Positions 1 to 7,852 of a DNA stretch of 64,000 bases are shown piece after piece; position 1 is the stretch's first letter; each line of letters starts with the position of its first letter. The translations under genes were made by a program, and so were the position numbers. Source of the DNA: Sulfurimonas lithotrophica (GTDB lineage: Bacteria > Campylobacterota > Campylobacteria > Campylobacterales > Sulfurimonadaceae); the NCBI RefSeq assembly GCF_009258225.1, contig NZ_CP043617.1, positions 248,001 through 312,000 of the forward strand, in the 5' to 3' direction. The notes under the pieces are model-generated. The model saw only the letters and a program-made list of their open reading frames with translations, was not told the DNA's origin and searched no databases.

Positions 1-61
1 TTTAAATATTCTATTTTTCCAAAAACCATGGCGAAATTATACTAGATTTAACTTATCTTAG

Positions 62-67
62 TATAAT
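62..67 (+). promoter_or_regulatory. -10 box of moaD promoter
   Basis: A perfect TATAAT lies 37 nt before the moaD ATG. No convincing -35 hexamer is visible, which is common in this phylum. It would start transcription near 74 and serve moaD-moaE. Confidence 0.5.
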
Positions 68-104
68 CACTTTAAGAAATTTAGAACAAATGGAATTATA
101 AGAG

Positions 105-326
105 ATGGTAAGAATAGAGTTTTTAGGTCCTATACAAAAAGAACCATTAGAGTTGGAAATAACAAATTTAAAAGAACTGGCAACTGTTTTACAAGAAGAT
201 AAAGATATGAGTGAATGGTTAAAAAATTCCGCCGTGGCAGTGAATGATAACTTAGTGTCTTCACTTGATACAGACTTAAAAGACGGGGATAAAGTCTCAT
301 TACTTCCTCCTGTTTGCGGTGGATGA
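105..326 (+). CDS. moaD: Molybdopterin synthase sulfur carrier subunit MoaD
   Basis: Small ubiquitin-fold protein of 73 residues, the usual MoaD length. It ends in the double glycine (VCGG) that is adenylated by MoeB and converted to a thiocarboxylate, the sulfur donor for converting cPMP to molybdopterin. It acts in the cytoplasm as a heterotetramer with MoaE. The moaE frame starts around its stop codon, so the two subunits are translationally coupled. Family and context agree. Confidence 0.93.
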   Translation: MVRIEFLGPIQKEPLELEITNLKELATVLQEDKDMSEWLKNSAVAVNDNLVSSLDTDLKDGDKVSLLPPVCGG

Positions 327-327
327 T

Positions 328-765
328 ATGTTAGAACTTTATGATGGTTCTTTAGACGTTCCCGCAATTTTAGAGAGATGGTACAAAGAGGAAGAAAAAA
401 GTAATTACGGTGCATTTATTCCCTTTATCGGGACAATTAGAGATGAAGATGATATAGACGGACTTAGTTTTGACGTGTATGAGCCTATTTTAGAATCTTG
501 GTATAGCGCGTGGCAAGATAAGGCAAAAGAAAAGGGTGCGAAAATAAAAATGGCACACTCCCGCGGTGATGTGATGCTTCATGAATCATCTTATATAGCT
601 GCTGTTTTTTCTCCTAAACGTAGAGTTGCATTGGAATTTATAGATGAGTTTGTAGAAGACTTTAAAGCTTCAGCTCCAATCTGGAAATATGATTTAAAAA
701 ACGGGAAAAGAATATACGCAGAAGATCGCTCAACTGCTATAAAGGGGTCAGGCTTACTATCGTAA
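328..765 (+). CDS. moaE: Molybdopterin synthase catalytic subunit MoaE
   Basis: Large subunit of molybdopterin synthase, which inserts two dithiolene sulfurs into cPMP using MoaD thiocarboxylate. The HSRG segment and the C-terminal APIWKYDLKNGK stretch hold the conserved lysines of the family. A GTG at 319 and an ATG at 328 share the frame. ATG 328 is preferred because it gives the family-typical N-terminus MLELYDG and 145 residues; GTG 319 would overlap moaD by 8 nt. A GC-rich palindromic stretch and a hairpin follow the gene. Confidence 0.92.
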   Translation: MLELYDGSLDVPAILERWYKEEEKSNYGAFIPFIGTIRDEDDIDGLSFDVYEPILESWYSAWQDKAKEKGAKIKMAHSRGDVMLHESSYIAAVFSPKRRVALEFIDEFVEDFKASAPIWKYDLKNGKRIYAEDRSTAIKGSGLLS

Positions 766-769
766 GCTC

Positions 770-826
770 TTTAGTCGCCTCAGCGGCGCAAGCGAAGCTA
801 AGGGACTTCGTTCCTTCGCGGACTAA
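770..826 (+). repeat. GC-rich palindromic intergenic sequence
   Basis: The stretch after moaE is much richer in G and C than its surroundings. It contains nested inverted repeats: AGTCGC near 769 can face GCGGACT near 823, and CGAAG faces CTTCG within 795-815. It codes for nothing visible. It resembles a dispersed palindromic element or a strong 3'-end hairpin, but only this copy is in the window. Confidence 0.45.
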
Positions 827-827
827 T

Positions 828-848
828 AAATGAAGGGTTCCTTCATTT
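828..848 (+). terminator. Hairpin between moaE and moeA
   Basis: A perfect 9-bp inverted repeat (AAATGAAGG and CCTTCATTT) encloses a 3-nt loop (GTT) and is followed by a short T-rich run. It could end or attenuate the moaDE transcript before moeA, which has its own AAGGA Shine-Dalgarno. Confidence 0.55.
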
Positions 849-876
849 TATGAAATAAAATTAAGGATTTACTATC

Positions 877-2088
877 ATGAGTCTATTAAGTTATGAAACA
901 AGTCAAAATATGCTTTCATTGTTGAAAGTAAATAGTTCTAAAACTCAAAACTTACCTCTAAGTGCATCACTGGGCAGAATATTAGCCGAAGATATCGTTG
1001 CAAAATATAACGACCCGCAATTTCCGACTGCATCTATGGATGGTTACGCTATAAAATATGCAGATCAGGATTTAGAGGGCATCACAATACTTGGAGATAA
1101 TCCTGCCGGAAAAAATGAGACAAGGGTTGTAAACAAGGGTGAGTGTATCAAAACTTTTACGGGTTCAAAAATGCCGGAGGGTGCGGATACATTGATTCAG
1201 ATAGAAAACGTTTCAGTAAATGAAGGTAAGATAAGTATTGATGAGCGTGTAGCTCTTAACTCGTCCGTTCGTCCTGTAGGTGAAGGTTATAAAGCCGGTG
1301 ACGTGCTTATAAAAAAAGGTACAAAGATAGGTTTTGCCGAGATTGGTGTTATGGCTGCACTTAATAAAGTGATGGTAAAAGTAGCACTTAAACCACGTGT
1401 AGGCGTAATATCGACAGGAAGTGAGATACTTGATTTGGGTGAGGAGAGTGATAATCCTGCTCAAATCAGAAGTTCAAACAACTATACTCTAACTGCTTTA
1501 TTTGAACAAGCAGGAGCTGAGTCTTTGCAACTTGGAACGGTGGGTGATGATAAAGACAAAATCATGCAGATTTTCCAAGACGGACTTGAAGGTGTAGATA
1601 TCCTTGTAAGTACGGGCGGAGTTAGTGTGGGGGATTATGACTTTGTAAAAGATATAGTCCCTCGTCTCGGTGCAGAAGTTGTCTTTAAAGGTGTAGCCAT
1701 AAAGCCGGGTCGTCATATACTTGTAGCTCAAAAAGAAAACAAGTTTATCATAGCACTTCCGGGTTTTGCATACTCTTCAACCGTGACGGCTATACTTTAC
1801 GCCCTGCCATTGGTAGCAAAAATGTTAGGTCGTAAAGAGCCGTATAAGATTGTCGAAGCAAAACTTGCACAAGCTTTTAAAAAACGCTCAAAAAATACAG
1901 AATTCACGGCTTGTAACTTAGTTTTAGAAGACGGTGAATACTTTGTAAACTTTAAAGGTAAAAAAGTAGGAAGTTCGGCTATTTTAACAAATATGTTAAA
2001 TGAAAGTGCCTTGATGATTACAGGTGAAGAAGACGATGACTTGGAAGAAGGCACTTATGTAAATGTTATCTTGTTGGAGAGTATTTAA
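877..2088 (+). CDS. moeA: Molybdopterin molybdenumtransferase MoeA
   Basis: Inserts molybdate (or tungstate) into adenylated molybdopterin to give the active cofactor. At 403 residues it has full MoeA length. The central MoCF-binding domain carries the expected signatures VISTGSEIL, STGGVSVGDYDFVK and KPGRHILVA, and the N-terminal part has the family motif PTASMDGYA. The start is an ATG with AAGGA about 10 nt upstream. It overlaps the next gene by one base (TAATG). With moaD/moaE it indicates molybdoenzymes such as nitrate reductase or formate dehydrogenase elsewhere in the genome. Confidence 0.95.
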   Translation: MSLLSYETSQNMLSLLKVNSSKTQNLPLSASLGRILAEDIVAKYNDPQFPTASMDGYAIKYADQDLEGITILGDNPAGKNETRVVNKGECIKTFTGSKMPEGADTLIQIENVSVNEGKISIDERVALNSSVRPVGEGYKAGDVLIKKGTKIGFAEIGVMAALNKVMVKVALKPRVGVISTGSEILDLGEESDNPAQIRSSNNYTLTALFEQAGAESLQLGTVGDDKDKIMQIFQDGLEGVDILVSTGGVSVGDYDFVKDIVPRLGAEVVFKGVAIKPGRHILVAQKENKFIIALPGFAYSSTVTAILYALPLVAKMLGRKEPYKIVEAKLAQAFKKRSKNTEFTACNLVLEDGEYFVNFKGKKVGSSAILTNMLNESALMITGEEDDDLEEGTYVNVILLESI

Positions 2089-2639
2089 TGAGAGCAGTAT
2101 CAATAAACTCAGACACACTAGAAGCTAAAGAGATAGATATCCATCTTCAGGCAAATACCGTATATACTTTTTTTAACTCCATACTTATAGACGAGCTGGC
2201 TACTATAAACGACCATGTGATATACACGGATGCCGAAGCGCTTAGCAAAGATAAAAAAGCTTATTTTATAGGTGAACAACTAATTGTAGGAGATGCACTT
2301 ATAATCGGCAGGGATTCATTTGAAGAGGTTGAAGCTACTATACCTTTAAAAGATTTGGAATCACTTGTAAAATACGAACTGAGTGATTTTTATGTAGATG
2401 TTCTAAAACTGTTATCGGCTACTGATGTAAATCTTTACAGAGCTTTTGAAGTAGATGCAGAGGGGCAAAAACTGCAGTTAAATACGGAGTGGGTACTTTA
2501 CACTTTTAATCTTGCAGATGATAAAACTAAAAGTTATTTTATAGCTGAGTTACAAAAAAGTATAGATGCAAAAGACGATGCGATGGAGTTTATGAAAAGA
2601 ATGGCTAGTCTGGCTATACGCTCAGGTGCTGCCGCTTAA
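2088..2639 (+). CDS. Conserved hypothetical protein coupled to moeA
   Basis: A soluble 183-residue protein of unknown function. The start codon shares a base with the moeA stop, so co-translation with moeA is likely. There is no signal peptide, membrane segment or cysteine motif. The protein is acidic with mixed alpha/beta character and an alpha-helical, alanine-rich C-terminus ending in AAA. The context suggests a link to molybdenum-cofactor biology, but nothing in the sequence proves it. Confidence 0.72.
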   Translation: MRAVSINSDTLEAKEIDIHLQANTVYTFFNSILIDELATINDHVIYTDAEALSKDKKAYFIGEQLIVGDALIIGRDSFEEVEATIPLKDLESLVKYELSDFYVDVLKLLSATDVNLYRAFEVDAEGQKLQLNTEWVLYTFNLADDKTKSYFIAELQKSIDAKDDAMEFMKRMASLAIRSGAAA

Positions 2640-2779
2640 GTTTTGTTCTAAAATCTCTTTAGATTTGTGAGAATTCTAGATATAAACTTTTTATACACTT
2701 TCTGGAACACGAAGAACTTATAATTTTAATTTTATTCCAAATGTAAAAGCTTCTTTAGTTCATAAAGGACATTCCAGTA

Positions 2780-4129
2780 TTATTTAATTGAGTTAATAGA
2801 AAATATTAATTTATAAGCACCAGTTTCAAAGGATTCATGAATGATATTAATTTGTTTGTCATGAACCTCGGTATTTAAATTGTTGTTACTAATCAAAGAA
2901 TTGATTATATCTTCAGATAACTCATAATTGATAGATATTAAAGACAAGTCATTACACATATTAACAAAATAACTATAAGATTTTTCAATATTAATTTTAT
3001 CTTTTATATAAAAAAATAATTGCACTTCTAATTTATTTACATACTCAAGTGTTCCTTCGATTCTATAAACTATATGGCTGTTTTCATTTATAATATCCAT
3101 ATAGTTTGATGTTCCAGTCCATAAGTCATTATAACTTATACGATAATCATTAATATATATGTCATAGTCTTTTAAAAATGAGTTTGCTATAAAGGGATGC
3201 CATCCTTTTTCGATATCTATATCATGCATATTTTTTTTCATCTTATTATACTGTTTGATGTCTTGGATAGATTGTTTAATAGTTTCTTTAGATATATCAT
3301 AAGAAATTAGATTGTGTGCCCATTTTTCAAAACTTTTTCTATCAAAATTAAAAGCCAAGATACCTTTCAATTTAGCATACTTTAATAGTCCTTTATCTTT
3401 GATAGCATAACTTAATGATATAAAGCTACTTTCATATGTTACAAATATGAAAAATAAATAAAAGTAAGGAATAATCATAATAGACAAAAATGTTGGAACG
3501 AAAAAATCATATAAAGTTTTATAATCAGCAAATTCATCAAAGTTATATATATATTCTTTTGCAGTAAGGAAAATCATTATAAGTCCGATAAATAAAAGTA
3601 AGCTATTAATAACTTTAATTGCTGATTGATTTGCTTCTGTATCTTTTTCAATGAATATTTTAGTTATAGATAAAATTGATACTATTGAGATAAACAATAA
3701 TTCAAAAAATAAATTGAACGTATAAAAAGTAAGTATAAACTGAAATATAACTATTAATGATAAAGTCTCTTTTAAAACAGTTTTAAAACTATATGTATCC
3801 TTTTGAAAATGAGTTAATACTCCAACCCCTATGAGCCAGTATATATAATTTTTAATTTGATGATTTTCCCATAGTCCAAATACATTTAATATATATACTA
3901 AAAATAATGAGTATATAAACATTATAATAATAGGTGTCATGATTTTTTTGCTAAAAAAAGCTTTTAAAACTCCTTTGAAACTTTTGAATATTTCTATATG
4001 GTTTTTTGATATAGCATACCCTATAAAAAGTACAACAATAATTACTATTGCAATTTCTCTGTTATTAAAAATTTCATTTATAGTTGAAATCATATATTGA
4101 ATCTTATTATGAAATATTATAATCGGCAT
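2780..4129 (-). CDS. Polytopic membrane protein of unknown function
   Basis: I do not recognise a family for this 449-residue protein. About the first 270 residues hold seven or eight hydrophobic segments (for example IAIVIIVVLFIGYAIS and FLSIMIIPYFYLFFIFV). The remaining ~180 residues are charged and probably cytoplasmic. Codon use is strongly A/T-biased with many Ile, Asn and Lys residues, more so than in neighbouring housekeeping genes, consistent with acquired DNA. No Shine-Dalgarno precedes the first ATG; an internal ATG at 4093 (MISTINE) is an alternative start. It stands alone in orientation beside a toxin-antitoxin pair. Confidence 0.7.
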   Translation of the reverse strand: MPIIIFHNKIQYMISTINEIFNNREIAIVIIVVLFIGYAISKNHIEIFKSFKGVLKAFFSKKIMTPIIIMFIYSLFLVYILNVFGLWENHQIKNYIYWLIGVGVLTHFQKDTYSFKTVLKETLSLIVIFQFILTFYTFNLFFELLFISIVSILSITKIFIEKDTEANQSAIKVINSLLLFIGLIMIFLTAKEYIYNFDEFADYKTLYDFFVPTFLSIMIIPYFYLFFIFVTYESSFISLSYAIKDKGLLKYAKLKGILAFNFDRKSFEKWAHNLISYDISKETIKQSIQDIKQYNKMKKNMHDIDIEKGWHPFIANSFLKDYDIYINDYRISYNDLWTGTSNYMDIINENSHIVYRIEGTLEYVNKLEVQLFFYIKDKINIEKSYSYFVNMCNDLSLISINYELSEDIINSLISNNNLNTEVHDKQINIIHESFETGAYKLIFSINSIK

Positions 4130-4234
4130 ATTGTATGCTAATTAACATTTGTGTAAATATAACAAATTATTTTGTAGTAAATAAAAGATTATGGCACTTT
4201 GCAATATTTTTCTATAAAGAAAATTTTTTTGGTT

Positions 4235-4250
4235 AAGATATAAATATCTT
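4235..4250 (+). promoter_or_regulatory. Perfect dyad overlapping a putative -10
   Basis: AAGATAT-AA-ATATCTT is a 7-bp perfect inverted repeat with a 2-nt centre. It contains TATAAA (4239-4244), a plausible -10 for the small ORF that follows 20 nt downstream. The overlap suggests a repressor operator, which is inference. Confidence 0.4.
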
Positions 4251-4270
4251 ATGAAAGGAGGGGAAATATT

Positions 4271-4399
4271 ATGGGATTAAAACCGGGACCAAAGCCTAAA
4301 GCAAAATCTACAGGTAAGTTAGACCAAAGACGTAGAGATAACAAAAGTACACCAGGTAATAAACCATCTCTAAAACCATCAAAAAGTTCAAAAAAATAA
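4271..4399 (+). CDS. Small basic protein (42 aa), unannotated ORF
   Basis: The frame encodes 42 residues beginning MGLKPGPKPK and ending KPSKSSKK. A near-ideal Shine-Dalgarno (AAAGGAGG) lies about 9 nt before the ATG, the strongest argument that it is translated. The product has 11 Lys and 3 Arg against 2 Asp, is rich in Pro, Ser and Gly, has no hydrophobic segment and is probably disordered; nucleic-acid or ribosome binding would be a guess. A dyad lies upstream and a hairpin directly downstream, so it looks like a complete one-gene unit. Confidence 0.6.
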   Translation: MGLKPGPKPKAKSTGKLDQRRRDNKSTPGNKPSLKPSKSSKK

Positions 4400-4408
4400 A
4401 TTTTTTGA

Positions 4409-4433
4409 AAGAGGGTATAAGTATTACCCTCTT
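4409..4433 (+). terminator. Hairpin after the 42-aa ORF
   Basis: AAGAGGGTA and TACCCTCTT form a perfect 9-bp stem with a 7-nt loop, starting 10 nt after the stop codon. No T-run follows, so it may be a transcript-end stabiliser or a weak terminator. Confidence 0.5.
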
Positions 4434-4545
4434 CAATAATGCAGAAGTTAGGAATTAGAGCTTTGTATTATATATTTATTGTAAGTATCCCAAAACCTGT
4501 TCTTTTTGGAGCATAAGCATGTTTAATAGTTCTACTTACACCTTA

Positions 4546-4554
4546 TGATATAAT
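4546..4554 (+). promoter_or_regulatory. Extended -10 promoter of mntA, leaderless
   Basis: TGATATAAT is an extended -10 (TG-N-TATAAT). The hexamer ends 7 nt before the ATG at 4562, so transcription should begin at or next to the start codon. No Shine-Dalgarno is present. Confidence 0.6.
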
Positions 4555-4561
4555 ATTGCTT

Positions 4562-4870
4562 ATGAAAAAAGAATTTATCCTAAACTATCTTAGTACTGTT
4601 AAAAGCAAGTATCAAAACGAAGGCTTTCTAATAAAAGCACTTTTTGGCTCTTATTCTCGAGATGAAGCAGATGATAATAGTGACGTAGATATTCTTGTAG
4701 AAGCAACTCCTGAGTTTGCAAACAGATATGGTTTTGGGTCAATTGAACGTATTAAAGAAATTCAGTCTGAAATTTCAAGTGCATTAGGATTGCCTGTAGA
4801 TTTGGCTGATAGTAGTGGTATGGGAAAAACCGGTAAAAAGTTTATTATAGATAGAGCTATATATGTCTAA
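4562..4870 (+). CDS. mntA: MNT-domain nucleotidyltransferase antitoxin (MntA family)
   Basis: A minimal nucleotidyltransferase of 102 residues. The signature GSYSRDEADDNSDVDILVE spans residues 29-47, with the GS pair at 29-30 and the metal-binding acidic pair at D41 and D43. MntA proteins neutralise HepT toxins by transferring AMP to a tyrosine in the HepT active site. The frame extends to a TTG at 4556, but ATG 4562 fits the promoter position better. It overlaps the downstream HEPN gene by 8 nt, the classic order for this type VII module. Confidence 0.88.
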   Translation: MKKEFILNYLSTVKSKYQNEGFLIKALFGSYSRDEADDNSDVDILVEATPEFANRYGFGSIERIKEIQSEISSALGLPVDLADSSGMGKTGKKFIIDRAIYV

Positions 4871-5222
4871 AGAATCAATTAGTAAAGTTTATTTGATTCT
4901 AGAGAAGATAGAATATATAGAGCAAATTGTTGATAATAACGGTGGTATAGTAAAATCACTTGAAGATAGTGTTACATTAAGACCTGCAATACTTATGCAT
5001 CTAACAGCCATAGCTGAACAATTTAATAAATTAAAAAAAGATCACGCGGATGACATTTTAAGTGCTTTTGATGACAAAGATGTTAAAGGTATGTATGATG
5101 TTAGAACTTACATAGCTCATGAATATGAAGGTGTAAACCTATCTATAGTTGAGTGGATAATTAGAAACGGTCTGCCAAAATTTAAAAAGCAATGTACAGA
5201 AATTATAAATAGTTCTAAATGA
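4863..5222 (+). CDS. hepT: HEPN-domain RNase toxin (HepT/DUF86 family)
   Basis: An all-helical protein of 119 residues. It carries the R-x4-H-x-Y motif of HepT toxins at R81-H86-Y88 (RTYIAHEY). In characterised pairs the R and H form the RNase site and the Tyr is AMPylated by MntA. All three residues are intact, so the toxin is predicted to be active. The start lies inside mntA, ensuring coupled translation. It converges on rnhB with a 6-nt gap. Confidence 0.88.
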   Translation: MSKESISKVYLILEKIEYIEQIVDNNGGIVKSLEDSVTLRPAILMHLTAIAEQFNKLKKDHADDILSAFDDKDVKGMYDVRTYIAHEYEGVNLSIVEWIIRNGLPKFKKQCTEIINSSK

Positions 5223-5228
5223 GAATTC

Positions 5229-5777
5229 TTAAAAAAGACTCGGTTCTCTTAACTCTTTTATCTTATAGCTCATTCTGTGAATAGGGCTGTAGCCGTGTTT
5301 TTTTATAAGTTCTATATGCTTTTTCGTACCATAGCCTTTATGTGATTCAAACTCCCACTGAGGGTATTTTTTTGCTTCTTCTAGTATGTCTCTGTCATGT
5401 GTGACTTTTGCTATTATAGATGCGGCACTTACCTCTGCAACTTTTCCGTCGGCTTTTATCATGGTACTAAGACCATCTACACCAAAAGTAGAATTACCGT
5501 CAAACAGATACTCGTCTGCATCTAGTGTATCCAAAATTTCACAAAGACCGGACGAGATGCATTTTGATATCCCCAGATCATCTATCTCTTTAGGAGAAAA
5601 CTTAACTATATGGTAAGTTGAGTTTTGAATAATAAGTTCAAATAATTCTTCGCGTCTTCTCTCAGTTAATTTTTTGGAATCGTTTAAACCATCCACATCC
5701 GATGTTAGTATGCATCCAGCCATAACCAAGTCACCCGCACAAGGACCACGTCCTGCTTCATCTATTCCACACAACAT
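5229..5777 (-). CDS. rnhB: Ribonuclease HII
   Basis: Cleaves the RNA strand of RNA-DNA hybrids and initiates removal of single ribonucleotides from DNA. The N-terminus MLCGIDEAGRGPCAGDLV carries the hallmark G-I-D-E-A-G-R-G with catalytic Asp/Glu. SAASIIAKVTHDR and HKGYGTKKH are further RNase HII signatures. At 182 residues it is slightly short but complete. Its ATG overlaps the stop of the upstream kinase gene by one base, so it is the last gene of that operon. Confidence 0.95.
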   Translation of the reverse strand: MLCGIDEAGRGPCAGDLVMAGCILTSDVDGLNDSKKLTERRREELFELIIQNSTYHIVKFSPKEIDDLGISKCISSGLCEILDTLDADEYLFDGNSTFGVDGLSTMIKADGKVAEVSAASIIAKVTHDRDILEEAKKYPQWEFESHKGYGTKKHIELIKKHGYSPIHRMSYKIKELREPSLF

Positions 5778-7369
5778 TATATATCTTTACTTACAAGTTC
5801 TCTGGCATGGGGAAGGTGCACTTGAAAAAGTGCACCTTCATCAACATTTGAAGCTATTATTTTTCCTCCATGATCATCTATTATTCTTTTAGCTACATTT
5901 AGTCCTATCCCCATTCCGCCTTCTTCCTTGCTGCTTTGGAATGGGTTAAATATTTTTGGTAGTATATCTTCATCTATCCCGCCTGCATTGTCTTTAAAGT
6001 TGACGATAAGGTATTCATCCGTATTTTCTATATATATTTCAAATATTCTTGAATCAAAATCATCTTTTAGCTTTAGAGCATCTAGGGCATTGTTGATAAT
6101 TATTACAAATACTTGTTCGATTCTTTGTTTTTGAACAGAGATACTGAAGTTATATTTGTCTTTATTCATACCTATGTTAAATATTTCATCTATAAGTTTT
6201 ACATTCGAGATAAATTTTGATTTATTATAAGATAAAGTTAAAGCCGTTATTAAAGAGGCGTATATATTATTAATCTCAGGTTTTTCTTTTGCCTGAGAAG
6301 CAACCTCTCTCATAGACTCGACTATAGATGCTATTCTATTTATACCGCTAAATATGGTCTTGGAGTCTTCTAGTAAATAAGCTTTTTGTTTTACATCTTC
6401 ATCAAGACTGTCTATGTCTTTTAGTAAAAATTCCAAATTACCCCTGACATAAGTTAAAGGTGTATTTATCTCATGTGTAATACCTGCCGCCATTTTTCCT
6501 ATTATTGAAAATTTTTCTTCAAGCAGTTTAGCTTCTTCTTTTTCTTTGTGAAGTTGCAGATTTTTATCAACCTCTTCTTTGATTCTTTTTTTTAAATATT
6601 CTTCTTGATGAAACAGGTCGGTTATATCTTGCCTTAGGGCAATGTACTCTTCTATCTCATTGTCTTCGTTTATAATCGGTACTATGACAGAGTGTTGATA
6701 GTAGGTTCTGCCGTTTTTATTAAGGTTTTTTAATCTTCCGTGCCATATTTTTTTATTTGTAATGGTTTTCCACATATCAAGATATACGGCATCAATAGTC
6801 TCAGGATGCTTGACAATATTGTGTGCTTTTCCTATTAGTTCCTCTTTTGTATAACCGGACATTTCGCAAAATGCATCGTTTGCGTAGGTTATAACACCGT
6901 TTTTATCTGTCTTGGTAACTGCGGCACTTGCATCTATAGCACCTTTGTACTCCTCCAAAAGCTTTTGTTCATTAAGGAATTTTCTTTTTTGGATTATGCG
7001 GTTTTTATATTTGCAGAGTACTTTTTCTAACCTCTCTTTGGATATAGGTTTAAACAGGTAAGCATCTATACCGATATCGACGGCAGCTTCGGTAATCTCT
7101 TTTTCAAACAAAGACGTAAAAAGAATTATCGGGATATCTTCATTTATAGATTTAATATGTCTTGACATTTCAAGACCGTCTAAAATAGGCATACGTAAAT
7201 CTGTTAAAATTATATCTGGTTTATATTCGATATAGCTGTTTATACCCTCTTGGCCGTTTGTAACGGTATATATATTTTTAAAAGTATATTCTTGTAAATA
7301 CTCGGATATTTCAGCTCTTATATCGTCATCATCCTCTACAAAGAGTATAGAAATATCTTTTGAAGCCAT
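5777..7369 (-). CDS. REC-PAS histidine kinase (hybrid sensor)
   Basis: A 530-residue cytoplasmic sensor. An N-terminal receiver (about 1-125) has acidic residues at 12-14, phospho-acceptor D57 and K107. A PAS domain follows (about 145-255; GVITYANDAFCEMSGYT and the Aer-like NIVKHPE), then a coiled-coil linker, an H-box (GITHEINTPL), an N-box (IIINNALDAL) and ATP-binding G-boxes (DNAGGID, GMGIGL). No membrane segment is visible, so the signal is probably redox or another intracellular cue, or is relayed through the receiver. It lies 3 nt downstream of a single-domain response regulator, a likely partner. The output is unknown because no DNA-binding regulator is adjacent. Confidence 0.9.
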   Translation of the reverse strand: MASKDISILFVEDDDDIRAEISEYLQEYTFKNIYTVTNGQEGINSYIEYKPDIILTDLRMPILDGLEMSRHIKSINEDIPIILFTSLFEKEITEAAVDIGIDAYLFKPISKERLEKVLCKYKNRIIQKRKFLNEQKLLEEYKGAIDASAAVTKTDKNGVITYANDAFCEMSGYTKEELIGKAHNIVKHPETIDAVYLDMWKTITNKKIWHGRLKNLNKNGRTYYQHSVIVPIINEDNEIEEYIALRQDITDLFHQEEYLKKRIKEEVDKNLQLHKEKEEAKLLEEKFSIIGKMAAGITHEINTPLTYVRGNLEFLLKDIDSLDEDVKQKAYLLEDSKTIFSGINRIASIVESMREVASQAKEKPEINNIYASLITALTLSYNKSKFISNVKLIDEIFNIGMNKDKYNFSISVQKQRIEQVFVIIINNALDALKLKDDFDSRIFEIYIENTDEYLIVNFKDNAGGIDEDILPKIFNPFQSSKEEGGMGIGLNVAKRIIDDHGGKIIASNVDEGALFQVHLPHARELVSKDI

Positions 7370-7372
7370 ATG

Positions 7373-7744
7373 TTAATCGTTTAATATATTATCTATCTTT
7401 TTACTTAGCTCGTTTAATGAAGGAAATGGTTTCATTATATAATCGTTTGCACCGTTTCTATGGGCATTTAGAACTTTATCAAGGGTTGAAAAAGCAGTCA
7501 TTATAAGAACCTTTACATTAGGAAGCTTTTCTTGTAGTTTAGGTAAGGCATCCAAACCGTTCATTTGAGGCATCATGATATCTAGTAATATCAAGTCGGT
7601 ATCATTTGGAATAGAGGATATTGCATTAAGAGGATTGTCAAAAGTTTTTACTCTATATCCTTCTCTGGAGAGATGTTTTTCAAGCATTAATAAAATTTCA
7701 TTCTCATCGTCTATAATAGTAATTGTTCTTACACCTGTATCCAT
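7373..7744 (-). CDS. Single-domain response regulator (CheY-like)
   Basis: A lone receiver domain of 123 residues. It has the acidic pocket (IIDDENE, D12/D13), phospho-acceptor D55 (LILLDIMMP), the T of IMTAFS and the K of YIMKPF. No output domain is present, so it signals by protein contact or in a phosphorelay. An AAGGA Shine-Dalgarno precedes the ATG. It is the first gene of the operon with the hybrid kinase and rnhB. Confidence 0.9.
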   Translation of the reverse strand: MDTGVRTITIIDDENEILLMLEKHLSREGYRVKTFDNPLNAISSIPNDTDLILLDIMMPQMNGLDALPKLQEKLPNVKVLIMTAFSTLDKVLNAHRNGANDYIMKPFPSLNELSKKIDNILND

Positions 7745-7806
7745 TATATTCTAATCCTTATCAAACTATTTTTAGCTTATTAACAGCTACCGTTTTTAAT
7801 ATGTTG

Positions 7807-7826
7807 ATGATATTATAACATATCAT
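7807..7826 (-). promoter_or_regulatory. Dyad flanking the -10 of the response-regulator operon
   Basis: ATGATAT and ATATCAT form a 7-bp inverted repeat around a 6-nt centre. On the minus strand the dyad holds TATAAT (complement of 7812-7817), a good -10 for the gene starting at 7744. A regulator bound here would compete with RNA polymerase. An RNA hairpin ending the ppk2 transcript is the alternative. Confidence 0.45.
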
Positions 7827-7852
7827 AACAGTTAGATAAGATAAAAATAGTT

